DNA of 64,000 nt. Source: Lytechinus pictus (lineage: Eukaryota > Echinodermata > Echinoidea > Temnopleuroida > Toxopneustidae). Below the pieces are notes generated by a model. That model saw nothing but the letters and a program-made list of their open reading frames with translations. It was not told the origin of the DNA and ran no database searches. The position numbers were made by a program, and so were the translations under genes. Of the stretch, positions 22,313-33,179 are shown piece after piece (within the stretch, counting starts at the first letter, position 1; the number at the start of each line of letters is the position of its first letter). The stretch lies in the NCBI RefSeq assembly GCF_037042905.1, contig NW_026974141.1:2906001-2970000 (forward strand), read 5' to 3'.

Positions 22313-23738
22313 TAAGTATTTACTTATATCTTGCAAGAAGCTCAGCCCTTCTATCATGCAAAAAGCATGTCAATTTTCATGTGTTCTTTAAAATCGTTTT
22401 TCTCCTCTCCTGTGGCCGTGCACTGGGGTCAAATTTCACTAAGAATGGAGTTAGCCATGTTAGCTAAGAATGATCTGATGCTTCAAGAATCACAAATAAA
22501 GATAACACATCTCATGCAACATTGTGTGAAATAACAGAAATTATCTGAAAGCATAGAAATCTGAATAAGAAAAAAATCTCCATTAAAAAACATATTCTAT
22601 TGAAAAAAACTTAGTTACAACTTTAACAGACTTATTCCGGGCTGTATTTTTTCATGAAAAAAAAATCACTTTTGTTAAATATTACAATTTGTTTTTAAAT
22701 GTGTTCTATTGAAGAATATTCAGTTACAACTATAACAAAATTATTCTCTATTTGTTCTAATAATTAAAAATCCTTCTTGAGTCTTGTGATACAATGATGA
22801 CGCATATAATATAGAGTTCGATGTATCGCAGACAGCATGAGACAATATTATATAACCTGGAACAACATGAAGACCTTGAGATAAGGTGAAAGTCCTTCAA
22901 GACAATAGCCGGGGGGGGGGTGTTGGTCGACCATATTGCCCTCTCTTATGTATGATTACCCCCATGGCCTCAAATTAAAGCAATAACAAATATTTCACAA
23001 AATATAATTTTGCAGTTGATAAATTAGAACGACGTATTAGTACCTGATGATTACTTTTTGATAAGAATAATTATGCCCTGTTAATTGACAGATAGTCGTG
23101 TGAAACAGTTTCTGAGAGCATAATAGTTGATTTTTTCCCTACATTTGATTTGTTTTGTTATGTTTTTTCTTTTGTTTTTCGTTTCGTTTAATTTGTGACT
23201 CTGTTTATTGTTAGAAATGTTAATTTATCGATAATTTGTAAAAAAAAATGTTCATTTTATTTTTATTGTAATCCTTTGTTTGAATTTGAAATCAATAAAA
23301 TAAACTTGAAACTTGATTACCCCCATAGGCATCAGCACAGATGATTATCCTTTGTTCATGGGTGGGGGGCATCTATGCTGCGTCCCCCAAACACAAAAGA
23401 TAATCCTCTGCGCTAACGCCCATGACCCCCACGCCCCATCGGCATACTTTTACCTCATGCATTTATGCATTTTTATTATTGATGTAATGAATTATTAAAA
23501 TTTTGTAATTATTAATCATTAATCAATTCAATATAAATCATTGAATAATCAATTATGAAGTATTTAGTTACCTCCTCATCAATATCATTATTTGATTAAT
23601 TGGTTATCAAAACATTAAAATTACAATTTTCGACACCCATCTCCTGATAATAATACGCACCATTATCCCTTCCCGACCCTGACCCCCGACATTTTCATTT
23701 GCATTGTATTTGCTATTTTGCTCCCTAATTTAAACATG
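22313..23738. other. AT-rich noncoding DNA
   Basis: No gene supported. A G run lies near 22911-22920. The phrase AATCAATAAAATAAACTTGAAACTTG-like sequence around 23290-23315 looks like the polyadenylated tail of an old retroposed sequence, but no body could be identified. Confidence 0.35.
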
Positions 23739-24355
23739 TTAAAGGTCAAGTCTACCCTAGAATAATGTTGATTTGAATAAATAGAGAAAAATCAAACTAG
23801 CATAACGCTGAAAATTTCGTCAAAATCGGATGTAGAATACGAAAGTTATATGACATTTTAAAGTTTCCCTTATTTTTCACAAAACAGTGCACATGCACAA
23901 CTCAGTGGCATGCAAATGAAACAGTCGATGATGTCTCTCACTTACTATTTATTTTGTGTTTTTATTGTTTGAATTATACAATATTTCATTTTTCCTGATT
24001 TGACAATAAGGACCAACTTGACTGAACCATATAGTGTTTAAAAATCATACGCTAATTCCACATGTTCAAGGAGGAATAAATTGTTGTTTCACTTGACAAT
24101 GAAGAGAAAATGAGAATATTTCATATTTCATATAATAAAATACAAAAGGAATAGTGAGTTGATGACGTCATCAGTCTCCTAATTTGCATACCGACCCAGA
24201 TGCATATAACTATTTTGTGAAATTAAACAAAACTTTAAAATGTCACAACTTTCTTATTTTACATCCCATTTTGATGAAATTTTCAATGTTATTCTTGTTG
24301 GGTATTTCTCTTTTTATTCCAATATACTTTAAGTTGGGATGGACTTGTTCTTTAA
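23739..24355. mobile_element. Foldback MITE, family B copy 3
   Basis: Ends AAAGGTCAAGTCTACCCTAG and the complement of AAAGAACAAGTCCATCCC, with the usual inverted AAAATCGGATGT and CATCCCATTTTGATG segments. More diverged at the ends than copies 1 and 5. Short frames reading NYFVKLNKTLKC are the artefact shared by all copies. Confidence 0.8.
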
Positions 24356-24715
24356 ACAATCCCGGTGCCGCTATATACTAAAAAAAACCTTTTGAATATG
24401 GGTCGGTGAGTCCTATGAGAACCACTTCAATACATTTTCAGACTGTTTTCTGAGAAGAGGCAATTAATATTTTTATCTCCTTTCCGCTGCAATTTTTGGT
24501 GCCAAATAAAATTGCTTATTACTACAGGTGTGTCACGTTTGCAAACTTCATTTAAAAAGAATAAAAAATCTATAAAAGCCAATACTGTGGGATTATTATA
24601 TCTATCTGTATGTGAAGTACGATTAATAATTGATTCATCATAATGAAGGGCTGACATTATAGCCATATATAGACATATTTATTTTGAGATAAATTATATT
24701 ATAAAAATGCAGCTT
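24356..24715. other. Left flank of the LTR retrotransposon
   Basis: AT-rich, no gene seen. It ends in AATAG (24716-24720), one copy of the retrotransposon's target duplication. Confidence 0.5.
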
Positions 24716-24720
24716 AATAG

Positions 24721-24840
24721 TGTAGAATCACTCGGAATAAACAGATAATACAAGGGTAGTAGTACGGTTTGTTGTGTGACTTTACTCCGTTTCACTGTAC
24801 ATGTGTTAGTCTTCAATCAAGTCGTTATAATATTCCCACA
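24721..24840 (-). repeat. 3' LTR of the retrotransposon
   Basis: 120 bp, TG...CA ended (minus strand TGTGGGAATATT to GATTCTACA). I see no difference from the copy at 29036-29155. Very short for an LTR; it must still supply promoter and polyadenylation functions, and no canonical AATAAA is obvious on the minus strand. Confidence 0.95.
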
Positions 24841-24856
24841 TCTCCCCCCAAGCTTA
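24841..24856 (-). other. Polypurine tract
   Basis: On the minus strand the purine-rich run GCTTGGGGGGAGA directly precedes the 3' LTR, the normal place for plus-strand DNA priming in LTR elements. Confidence 0.8.
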
Positions 24857-25049
24857 TTAACAGTCCAGAGTTCCACGAAGTTCCAATTAATTTCAGAGTC
24901 CAAAATCTTAGTCCAAAATATTCCAAAGAAAGATCCGGCTATAGAGTTCACTGATAAGTTCCTTGAAAATGTTCTTTCAGTCTGAGTCCAGTTCTGTTTT
25001 AATTTCAATATTAACTATTCCAATATTACTGTCCAAAATCTTGTTTAGT

Positions 25050-28000
25050 TTAAAGAGACAGTCTGTTGGGCGGTTTTACAAGTCGTCCGGATCTTGTTCG
25101 TGTTTCCGTCATACCTCTTGTTGGTGATGCACCTTGCTGACTCGGGCCAGTCTGCTGGGTAGGCTGCAGGGTATCTGGCTCACCATCAGGATCATCAGGG
25201 CTGGTTGGCACGTCACTGGAAGGATCTGGCACTGTCGTCTTTGCCTGGTCCTGAATGGAAATCAGTGCCTTCCGATTGCGACGTATTGTACCATGCTCTG
25301 TCTGGACATGGTAGGATCTTGGTTGTATTGCTTTCTGGATAACTCTCCCATAGCGAGACTGATCACGGATCCAAACCAGATCTCCTGGCTGTAGCTCTGG
25401 AAGCTCACGTGAGTCATGACGTCTGTTGTAGGTCATCATCTGATCTGACCGGTACTTCTCCTCTTTCTCTCTCACAGATTTCAGGTCCTGCTGTTGTAGT
25501 TGTGGCAGGAGCGTGTGTGGTAACACAGGAACCTGAGTTTTCAATCTCCTGCCCATGAGAAGTTCTGATGGAGCTAGCCCATTTTGGAGTGGAGACACTC
25601 GGTAGCTGAGAAGGGCTAGGTTGATGTCATGGTTCTTTTTCAGCAATGCCTTGACAGTGCGAACTCCTCGTTTTGCCTCACCATTTGCCTGCGGGTACCT
25701 TGGAGAACTGGTAGTATGGACAAATCCATACACTTCAGCAAGCTTTCTGAAGTTCTCATTGGCAAATTGTGGGCCATTGTCTGATACTACAAGGTCTGGA
25801 ATCCCATGTGTTGCAAAGATCTCTTTCAGGGAAAAAATCACTGCTGCTGTTGTCTGACCTTGCAGTTGTTTGATTTCAATCCACCTTGAGTAGTAGTCAA
25901 CGACTATCAGGAATGTCTTTCCTTTGTGTTCGAACAAGTCCATTCCAAGACGTTCCCATGGCCTTGAAGGGAAGGACGAGGTCATCAAAGGCTCTTGGAC
26001 TTGTGGTCGATGGATAGCACAGGTTGTACAGTTTGAAATCATTTCCTCCAATGATGTTGATAGACCTGGCCACCACACTGATTCTCTGGCTCTTCCTCTG
26101 CATTTGGTTATTCCTAGATGTCCTTGATGTAGCTTCTCAAGGATATCAAGTCTCAGAGCTCTTGGAATCACCAATCTTTCATCATAGACCAGCAAGTCAT
26201 CTACCACACTCAAGTGTCCTCTCTGCTCAAAGTAGTTCTTCAGGATAGGGTTGTGTGGCATATATTCTGGCCATCCCTTGATACAGTAGTCCCTGACTTT
26301 TGCACATACTTCATCTGCTTTTTGTGCTTTTCTGATTTCATCTAGTCTTTTCACTGTTACTGGTAGGTTGATGGTTGATGTTGACGCATAGGATTCAACC
26401 TCCTCTATGAAACTGACATCACTCCTTCCTGGCCTCTCTACTGGCGCTCGTGACAAGGTGTCAGCTGAAGTCTGCTGTTTTCCAGGAACATACAGAGTCT
26501 TTGCGTCAAATCTCATCATTCTCATTCTGAAGCGTTGGAGACGCGGAGGCATTTTGGCAAGTTCCTTCGAGTTCAGAAGTGTGACCAATGGCTTGTGGTC
26601 AGTTTCTACTTCGAAGTGAAGACCCAGGACATACTCAGAGAACCTCTCGCATGCCCAAGTAGCTGCCAGTGCTTCCTTTTCGATCACAGCATACCTCTGC
26701 TCAGTCTCTGTCAGTGATCGAGATGCATAACACACTGGTCTACGTTTTCCATCTCTCTGCACTTGATACAGGATTGCACCAATTCCGGCACAGGATGCAT
26801 CTGCTGCAATGACTGTTGGTAGTTCAGGATCATAATGAGCCAAGACTTCTGTTGAGATCAACATCTCTTTGATCTGTTTGAAAGATCTCTGTTGTACTTC
26901 TGTCCAGCACCATATATTGTCCTTTTTCAGAAGTTGACGTAGTGGTTCACTGATAGAAGCTAGTGCGGGGAGGAATTTCCCCACCTGGTTTACCATTCCT
27001 AGGAATCTTTGTAACTCCTTCACTGTACGTGGAGCTGGAAAATCACGAATGGCTTTTGTCTTGCTTGGATCAACTTTGACACCAGTTCTGTCTATGAAGT
27101 GCCCCAGGAACTTCACTCTCTGTTGTGAGAATTCACACTTGTCATGGTTTAGTGTGATTCCTGCTCCCTGCAAACGTTGAAGGACAGCTCGAACTCTGGT
27201 GTCATGGTCTGCTTGTGTTACACCATGGATTAGCACATCGTCCATGTGGCAAATCACTCCATCAAGTCCTTCCAGGATATTTGACATCGTTCTTTGGAAG
27301 ACTTCAGGCGCAGACGTTATGCCAAATGGCAGTCGGTCGAAGCAGAATCTCCCAAATGGAGTGACGAACGTTGTAAGCAGCTTGGACTCATCACTTAGTG
27401 GTATCTGCCAAAAACCACTGTTGGCATCTAACTTTGTGAAGATCGTACTCTTTCCCAGTTTTGCAAGGCTTTCATCCACTGAAGACATTGGATGAATCTC
27501 TCGTTCAACTGCTTTGTTCAGTGATGTGAGGTCTACACAAATTCTAACTGAACCATTGGGCTTTAGTACTGGAACCATCCCTGAACACCACTTTGTTGGT
27601 TCGGTCACTTTTGAGATTACCCCTTGCTTCAACATGGACTCTAGTTCTTTCTTCACCTTGGGTAGAAGTGGGTGCGGAACTTTTCTGGCTGTGTACAGGC
27701 ACATTGGTTTGACATCTGGAGCCAATGTGATCTGGTATGCTGTCTTCAGTTTTCCCAATCCAGTGAAGAGCTGTGGGAATTCAGCCTCGAAGTTTGCATT
27801 TTCTCCATTTTGGTAGTCTACTTCCTCCACCTTGCAGATTAGATTCAAGTCTGAACATGCCTTCCTGCTCAGCAATGAACATCTCTGATTTTCAACCACA
27901 TAGAGAGTTTCCTTGATCTGTTTATCTCTATGCTGGAGGGTTGCTGTCATCTGTCCAATTACAGTCAGAACTTTTTCTCCCGGACCAAGTAACTTCTTGT

Positions 28001-29012
28001 TTGTTGGTTGTAGGTTATTTCTGTTCAGCCATGGAGTAGAATCAGACAGCACAGTAACTGATGCTCCAGTATCTAGCTTGAAGTGTGTTTCAAGCCCATC
28101 TACAAGAATAGCTGCACTCCAGTAAGTCTTCTCATTCTCTCTGATTTCGCCAAGAAAGGGGATGTCAATGTCATCGAAAGCATCAGAAGCATCCACTTCG
28201 CTCACTCTAGCTTTTCCTTTTATTTCCTTTTGTTTTCCTTTTCCTGGATTTTTGTTTCTACACACAGACTGGAAGTGACCCATCTTTCCACATTGATGGC
28301 ATTTTGCATCTTTTGCGGGGCAGTCGGCACGTACATGATTCTGCCTTCCACACCACTTGCAGTTTCCTTGCAGATTTTGTGTCTGAGGTGTTTTCTTTGA
28401 GAAATTTCCCCTGCTTTTGTGTCTGACATGCTCTACGGATGAGTTTGAACTCTCACTCTCAGGAAAACCTCTCACGACAGGCTTGTTTTGTTTCCTGGCT
28501 TCTGCTTGCCTACTCAACTGTACTGCTTTTGTGAGAGTAAGGTCTTCTCTAGACTGCAGTTGATCCGAAAGTGAGTCATCTCGCACTCCAACTACAATTC
28601 TGTCTCTTATTAACTCTTCCTTGAGCGTCTTGTAGTCACAGTCCTCAGCAAGTCTGTACAAATCATTGATAAATGTGTCTACACTCTCTCCTGATCTTTG
28701 TACTCTTTTGTTGAATTTTGCTCTTTCAACAATGATGTTTTTCCGTACATTGAAGTATTTATTCAACGCCGTTATCACTTCATCATACTTCGCTGATTTC
28801 TCTTCTACACCGAGAGATACGATGATGTCATCCGCACAATCACCCATAGCATACAACAGTGTACTGACCTGTTCCCCGTCGGGTTTGGCCGCCAGGCCCG
28901 ATGCCGTGCGATAGCGTTCAAATCGTCGTGCCCATTTTGGCCATTGTTCAGCTTGATTTAGTCCTCCTACTTTGTCAAAACTGTCTGGCAATGGTAAACT
29001 TGAACTCTCCAT
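25050..29012 (-). CDS. Gag-Pol polyprotein of a Mag-like LTR retrotransposon
   Basis: One uninterrupted 1320-residue frame. Gag occupies about 1-215 and is followed by two zinc knuckles, C218-C221-H226-C231 and C238-C241-H246-C251. Protease has the active-site motif DTGA at 314-317. Reverse transcriptase spans about 430-640 with D529 and HMDD at 589-592. RNase H follows, with D738, D805 and D851. Integrase has zinc residues H962, H965, C995 and C998 and core residues D1025 and D1078. The usual catalytic Glu, 35 residues after D1078, is Lys1114 (codon 25671-25673) in the context NGEAKRG, so strand transfer is probably lost. The C-terminal GDLVWIRD-SYHVQT-RRNR region resembles a GPY/F-type module. 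The ATG is the first after the LTR, only 23 nt downstream. Single-frame Gag-Pol without frameshift is usual in this lineage. Confidence 0.95.
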   Translation of the reverse strand: MESSSLPLPDSFDKVGGLNQAEQWPKWARRFERYRTASGLAAKPDGEQVSTLLYAMGDCADDIIVSLGVEEKSAKYDEVITALNKYFNVRKNIIVERAKFNKRVQRSGESVDTFINDLYRLAEDCDYKTLKEELIRDRIVVGVRDDSLSDQLQSREDLTLTKAVQLSRQAEARKQNKPVVRGFPESESSNSSVEHVRHKSRGNFSKKTPQTQNLQGNCKWCGRQNHVRADCPAKDAKCHQCGKMGHFQSVCRNKNPGKGKQKEIKGKARVSEVDASDAFDDIDIPFLGEIRENEKTYWSAAILVDGLETHFKLDTGASVTVLSDSTPWLNRNNLQPTNKKLLGPGEKVLTVIGQMTATLQHRDKQIKETLYVVENQRCSLLSRKACSDLNLICKVEEVDYQNGENANFEAEFPQLFTGLGKLKTAYQITLAPDVKPMCLYTARKVPHPLLPKVKKELESMLKQGVISKVTEPTKWCSGMVPVLKPNGSVRICVDLTSLNKAVEREIHPMSSVDESLAKLGKSTIFTKLDANSGFWQIPLSDESKLLTTFVTPFGRFCFDRLPFGITSAPEVFQRTMSNILEGLDGVICHMDDVLIHGVTQADHDTRVRAVLQRLQGAGITLNHDKCEFSQQRVKFLGHFIDRTGVKVDPSKTKAIRDFPAPRTVKELQRFLGMVNQVGKFLPALASISEPLRQLLKKDNIWCWTEVQQRSFKQIKEMLISTEVLAHYDPELPTVIAADASCAGIGAILYQVQRDGKRRPVCYASRSLTETEQRYAVIEKEALAATWACERFSEYVLGLHFEVETDHKPLVTLLNSKELAKMPPRLQRFRMRMMRFDAKTLYVPGKQQTSADTLSRAPVERPGRSDVSFIEEVESYASTSTINLPVTVKRLDEIRKAQKADEVCAKVRDYCIKGWPEYMPHNPILKNYFEQRGHLSVVDDLLVYDERLVIPRALRLDILEKLHQGHLGITKCRGRARESVWWPGLSTSLEEMISNCTTCAIHRPQVQEPLMTSSFPSRPWERLGMDLFEHKGKTFLIVVDYYSRWIEIKQLQGQTTAAVIFSLKEIFATHGIPDLVVSDNGPQFANENFRKLAEVYGFVHTTSSPRYPQANGEAKRGVRTVKALLKKNHDINLALLSYRVSPLQNGLAPSELLMGRRLKTQVPVLPHTLLPQLQQQDLKSVREKEEKYRSDQMMTYNRRHDSRELPELQPGDLVWIRDQSRYGRVIQKAIQPRSYHVQTEHGTIRRNRKALISIQDQAKTTVPDPSSDVPTSPDDPDGEPDTLQPTQQTGPSQQGASPTRGMTETRTRSGRLVKPPNRLSL

Positions 29013-29035
29013 TGTTCATCACGACGCTGCCACCA
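29013..29035 (-). other. Primer-binding site and short leader
   Basis: Minus-strand TGGTGGCAGCGTCGTGA begins immediately after the 5' LTR, with no spacer. TGG is the complement of a tRNA CCA tail. The first 11 bases would pair with a tRNA ending GCTGCCA-CCA, which I recall for some animal tRNA-Leu; that identity is from memory and unverified. The leader between LTR and ATG is only 23 nt. Confidence 0.8.
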
Positions 29036-29155
29036 TGTAGAATCACTCGGAATAAACAGATAATACAAGGGTAGTAGTACGGTTTGTTGTGTGACTTTAC
29101 TCCGTTTCACTGTACATGTGTTAGTCTTCAATCAAGTCGTTATAATATTCCCACA
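29036..29155 (-). repeat. 5' LTR of the retrotransposon
   Basis: Same 120 bp as the 3' LTR with no visible mismatch. Followed by the target duplication AATAG at 29156-29160. Confidence 0.95.
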
Positions 29156-29247
29156 AATAGGCCTAATCATCGGAGCCTGGAGTTAAATTTATCAAGAAAT
29201 GGATGAAGCCTTTAAAAAATATATGTGTTTGAAAGAAAATGATCATT

Positions 29248-29490
29248 CACTGTAAAAACGCAGTTTAAAATTTCAAGCAGGTTGTTTAAGCCCGTCACTC
29301 TAACATCAATTGTTTAAAGATTGAAACAAGTTGTTTAATTTGTTTAACAAGATGTTGAAAAAGTTTAAAGAATTTCAAAAAAAGTTTAAATAATTTTTGT
29401 AAAAGTTTGTGACGTGTTTAAAAAGTGTGATATATATTTTTTGTTTGATCAAGGTCTAAAGCGTAATTTATGTGTTTTTTTTATACAGTG
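29248..29490. mobile_element. Foldback element, family C solo copy
   Basis: Ends CACTGTAAAAACGC and the complement of CACTGTATAAAAAAA. Shares GTTTAAGCCCGTCACT with the family C element at 12203-13006, and is uninterrupted here. The interior is rich in GTTTAAA phrases. No ORF. Confidence 0.6.
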
Positions 29491-30353
29491 AACTATTTAA
29501 CTACAAAAGTGACCCAACTTTTGATAGAAATAAAAATTGTGATAAAGAGACATCATTAATGCCATGTGCGCACTCGTAAAGATTCAGAGTTATTATTAGC
29601 AACAATGTGCTGGCTGGTCTACTTACTGTTTAAAAGCATGGAGGTAAACATAATGGAGTGACAATGTTATGCAAATAGCTTACAATTTCTAAAGAATTAA
29701 GTACAAAAGAAATACACAGGTGCAATGTAGCCTTTGGTGGCGACTTGTGATGCCGCCAGTTTCATGGAAAAACTTGAAAATTGATTTGAGGCGAAAAAAG
29801 ATAACTGGGATATTTCCATTTTTATTTGAGCACAAAACATAGATATTGAACATTATTGAAAGAAAGTCTTAAATGATTATGTTGAATTTGTTGATCACAA
29901 AATACAGACACAAAATTGGTAATCAAAGGCCAGGGTAGTTCCTACCCCGAAAGAAAAAAAAAGAAAAAGAAAGAGAAAGAAAGAAAGAAAGAAAAAAGAA
30001 TGAAAGAAAGAGAGAAAAAAAAGAGCAGTTTTCTGTCATTTTATCGTTGATGGCGGTTTCCTTGGACTTTATACGGCACTGACTCTATTGCCGTATGAAT
30101 ACAAATGGCGCCAAAATATATAAGCAGTGATTCGTGTAAATTTAGACTTATGAATTAACGCCGTTTCGGAGATAAAGGGAAGAAAAAGAGTGAAAATATA
30201 ATTTTAAACATGATTGAGCTAAAATCTATCACACAATTAGATTTTTGTTTTAAAAAAGGCCAAAAGTTTTGCTCGCTCGCAGCTCTCATAAAAGTTGACT
30301 CCGCATGATCATATATATTCCATTATTTCGATCATTACGCCACTGTCCATGCA
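29491..30353. other. Noncoding with (GAAA)n tract
   Basis: No gene. A GAAA/AAAG microsatellite lies at about 29948-30022. Confidence 0.5.
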
Positions 30354-30510
30354 CTCTTAAAACAAATCAGTCAACTGATATGTCTAGTCACATTTCTGAC
30401 ATAATTCTAGTCAGAAATAACTAAATTCTAGTAAAATACGACTAGAATAACAGTTGCACCCAGCTGACCCTATTAACTAGTCATTTTTGATTGATTTGTT
30501 TTTAGCTCTT
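30354..30510. mobile_element. Short foldback MITE
   Basis: About 157 bp with inverted ends around AAAACAAATCAGTCAA and its complement-like TTGATTGATTTGTTTTT, plus opposed CTAGTCA segments inside. No second copy in the window. Confidence 0.5.
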
Positions 30511-30795
30511 GGCATTGAAGTGATGTTGTTATTAAGAGATAAACAAACCTTAATAATGTTGTGACCCATTGACAACCTGCATGGTGTAATCAATTTGATT
30601 ATTTTCTTAAATCCACATAAATTTTTTGCATTTTAACGCCGATGAATAAGTGTGTATAATATATCAGAATTAATTCTCAACATTATATAGAAGTATTGAA
30701 TTCAAAGTCGAGTCTTTAGATTATCATTTTTTTTTTATTTAGTTGCAAAGTGCTGAATTTCTTGTTTCACACGGCCCCATTCAGAAAAAGTCAGT

Positions 30796-30977
30796 TGTGA
30801 TCCAGGATTTTCCAAAGGGGGGGGGGGGGCACGTTTTCCCGATGAAAAATTTGACAACCGAAAAAAGGGTCTTCACTTTCTGTTTTAACGGCATTTTTAC
30901 ATTACAAATTTAAATTCTGCCTTAATGGGGGGGGGGGGGGCGCACGGGCCGGCTTTGCCCCCCGGATCCGCCAGTGT
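30796..30977. repeat. Short element around two G runs
   Basis: G runs at about 30819-30829 and 30928-30939. The left edge GATCCAGGATTTTCC and right edge GGATCCGCCAGTG resemble the ends of the element at 18858-19040. Probably a small non-autonomous element family in which the homopolymer is an internal component. Confidence 0.45.
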
Positions 30978-31149
30978 GTGAAAATCTAGGTTAAATTATT
31001 GATGTTCAAAATACAACATAACTATAGAAACAAACATCATCAAGGGGAGATTCTAGATATAAGTATGTCGTCGAGAAGACTTTTGAAACTGTTCATATAA
31101 AAATATGCAGTGAAGTAAAACAGTAAGAGGCCTAGTCATTCATTGATTT

Positions 31150-31320
31150 TGTATAAGAAGAAGAAGAGGAGGGAGAATTAAGAAGGAGAAGCAGAAGAAG
31201 ACGAAGAAGAAAGACGAAGAAGAAGAAAAAGGAAAAGAAGTTGAGGAGGAAGAGGAAGGAGAAGAAAAAAGAACGAGCGAACGAAAGAAAGAAAACAGAA
31301 GACGAAGAAGCCGCAACAGG
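31150..31320 (+). repeat. GAA/GAG purine-rich tract
   Basis: About 170 bp of imperfect GAAGAA and GGAGAA units with very few pyrimidines. The Lys/Glu-rich frame across it is a composition artefact. Confidence 0.85.
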
Positions 31321-31499
31321 AAAAAGTGAAATACAAAGTGTTTTCTTTCAAAGAAAATTCCCTTTCCCATCAATAGTTTTATTTTCCCCTTATACCTCTC
31401 GAGGAAACCTCCTTTTATCCTTTCGGACAGGAGGTTTAATCTCGCGTAAAACTCATGAAAACTGGGAACTGCGCTGAACTTGTATTCGGCCGAATCATT

Positions 31500-32429
31500 T
31501 CGCAACTATAAATAATATTCTGAGTAATACACCACTATTTGCATCACGCTTGCAAGTATCGATTGGTGACGTTCGCCGAAAAACCACGAAACATGATATA
31601 AAATGAGAAATTTTGAACCAAAGCCTTTATTTCACCCGCGAACTTCACAATGGTGTTTTCGATTTCGCACAGAAGTCCCCAAATCACCGAGATCGCGGAG
31701 CTTGAGTAATATTTTATTTATTTACATTGAATGATGACAATATTCAAAGTTTTGTGTCCAAGTTTCAAAGAACGGGACGGGCGCAATTCGAAACCGCGGT
31801 GGAAGCAGCTGGGGAGCGCTGCAACAGGCGTTGAAAAATAATCAGACATATCAGCCATAACATCGAGAAAAAAGTACAGCCAGCTTACTCATATCACAAA
31901 AAGGTATACAGGAAATTGTAGAATGTGAATTTGTTAACTGCCGCAGACACAATTTCAGCCAGGGCAGTCCTTGTCTGGTTTATTTTAGCTCTGATATCCC
32001 GTCCCTATGCGGTCATGCAATCCTTACACCCCCGCACAATAGTGGACGCGTCTAAAAGGATGAGATCATCGATTTCTCGTTGGCCATTGTTTGCATTCGA
32101 GGTTGGGAGAATTTACTTTTCAATAGCAACAAGTGCATAATACCTGTAAACCGCTAGCTAGGCTTTTGACTTTCATTATTTCGAAAAAGAAAGATAAGCT
32201 CTGCACTTTGTAACAATGAAAGTGCGAAAGAAAGAATCGGTGAAAGTGGCCGTGAACTTTTGTATGGGCTGTACGGAGATACAGATGAATAAAGGAGAAA
32301 ATGTTTGGAGAAGATAAGCGAACAATCGTTATTTATTGTCGTAACTCCGTTGCATTCATTCTACAAAGTGGGGGAAGTAACCCGTGGAAGTAAACAAAAG
32401 GAATCTAACATTGATGATAATTTGACGTC
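31500..32429. other. Noncoding with moderately raised CpG
   Basis: No gene could be supported. CpG dinucleotides are more common than in the left part, for example around 31560-31830 and 32040-32060. This may be the start of the promoter-like block further right. Confidence 0.3.
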
Positions 32430-32960
32430 GAAATGCCAATAAAAAGAAAACGGAGAAGTAAAGAAGAATTGAAGGAAATAAAAAAGAGAGAAATCAAGGA
32501 AAAAAGAAGACAGGAAATCGCGAAGAATGAGAAAAATGAAGAAGGGAGAAATTGCAAGAGGAAAGAAGCCAGAAAAAAAGAAGAAAAAGAAAGAAAGGGA
32601 AAAGAAATAAAAGACGACGAAAAAGACGAAGTATAAGACGGGAGGAGAAGAAAAAGGAAAAATAAAATGAAGAAAAAAGGAAAATAAATCGAACACGACG
32701 AAAAAGAGTGAACTGAACAAGAAGAGGAGGAGGAAGAAGAAGAAATAAAAAATATTAAGAAAAAAGTAAAATAAATAGAAGACGAAAAAGAGAAGAAAGA
32801 AATAAAAAATTATTAAGAAAAAGTAAAATAAATTGAAGACGAAAAAGAGAAGAAAGGGAGAAAAGAAGTAGAAGAAAAGGAAGAAGTAGAAGAAGAAGAG
32901 GAAGAAGAAAAGGGAGTAAAGAAGAAGAAGAAAAAAAACAAAAGCAAAAGGAGAGAGAGA
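32430..32960 (+). repeat. Long polypurine tract
   Basis: About 530 bp in which the + strand is overwhelmingly A and G (AAGAAG, GGAAAA and AAAGACGA units), one of the strongest strand asymmetries in the window. Lys/Glu and Phe/Ser frames read through it are artefacts. Such tracts can form triplex DNA. Confidence 0.85.
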
Positions 32961-33179
32961 AGAGCCGACAAGTAAGCGATGCCGGGGAGCGAAAGCATTA
33001 AATCATAATTTTCATTGTACCGGTGTCACATTTTAACGGATAAAATGTTGCATTGAAAACAGATAAAAGTGTTGTACTGTTATAGTAACTCGCTTAAAGA
33101 TAAGATTGCCTATTGAAATATATGAAAATTGTTAAATGACAAAATAATTATGAAAGAGGATGGCAACACATGGGGGAAA

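Larger units (their letters stand above)
24721..29155 (-). mobile_element. Complete Ty3/Gypsy (Mag-like) LTR retrotransposon
   Basis: 4435 bp, minus strand. Identical 120 bp LTRs bound a single Gag-Pol frame, and AATAG flanks both sides (24716-24720, 29156-29160) as a 5 bp target duplication. In element order: 5' LTR 29155-29036, primer site at 29035, ATG at 29012, stop near 25050, purine tract near 24841-24855, 3' LTR 24840-24721. Identical LTRs point to recent insertion or gene conversion. Two CCHC knuckles and an HMDD reverse transcriptase motif suit the Mag lineage, which includes sea urchin SURL elements; the lineage is inference. The element cannot be assumed autonomous because of a change in its integrase. 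Confidence 0.95.

Noticed and set aside
25134..28914. Plus-strand frames of 60-105 codons across 25-29 kb
   Set aside because: They are shadows of the minus-strand Gag-Pol frame.
32433..32636. Lys/Glu-rich 67-codon frame
   Set aside because: Produced by the polypurine tract; low complexity and no conserved motif.
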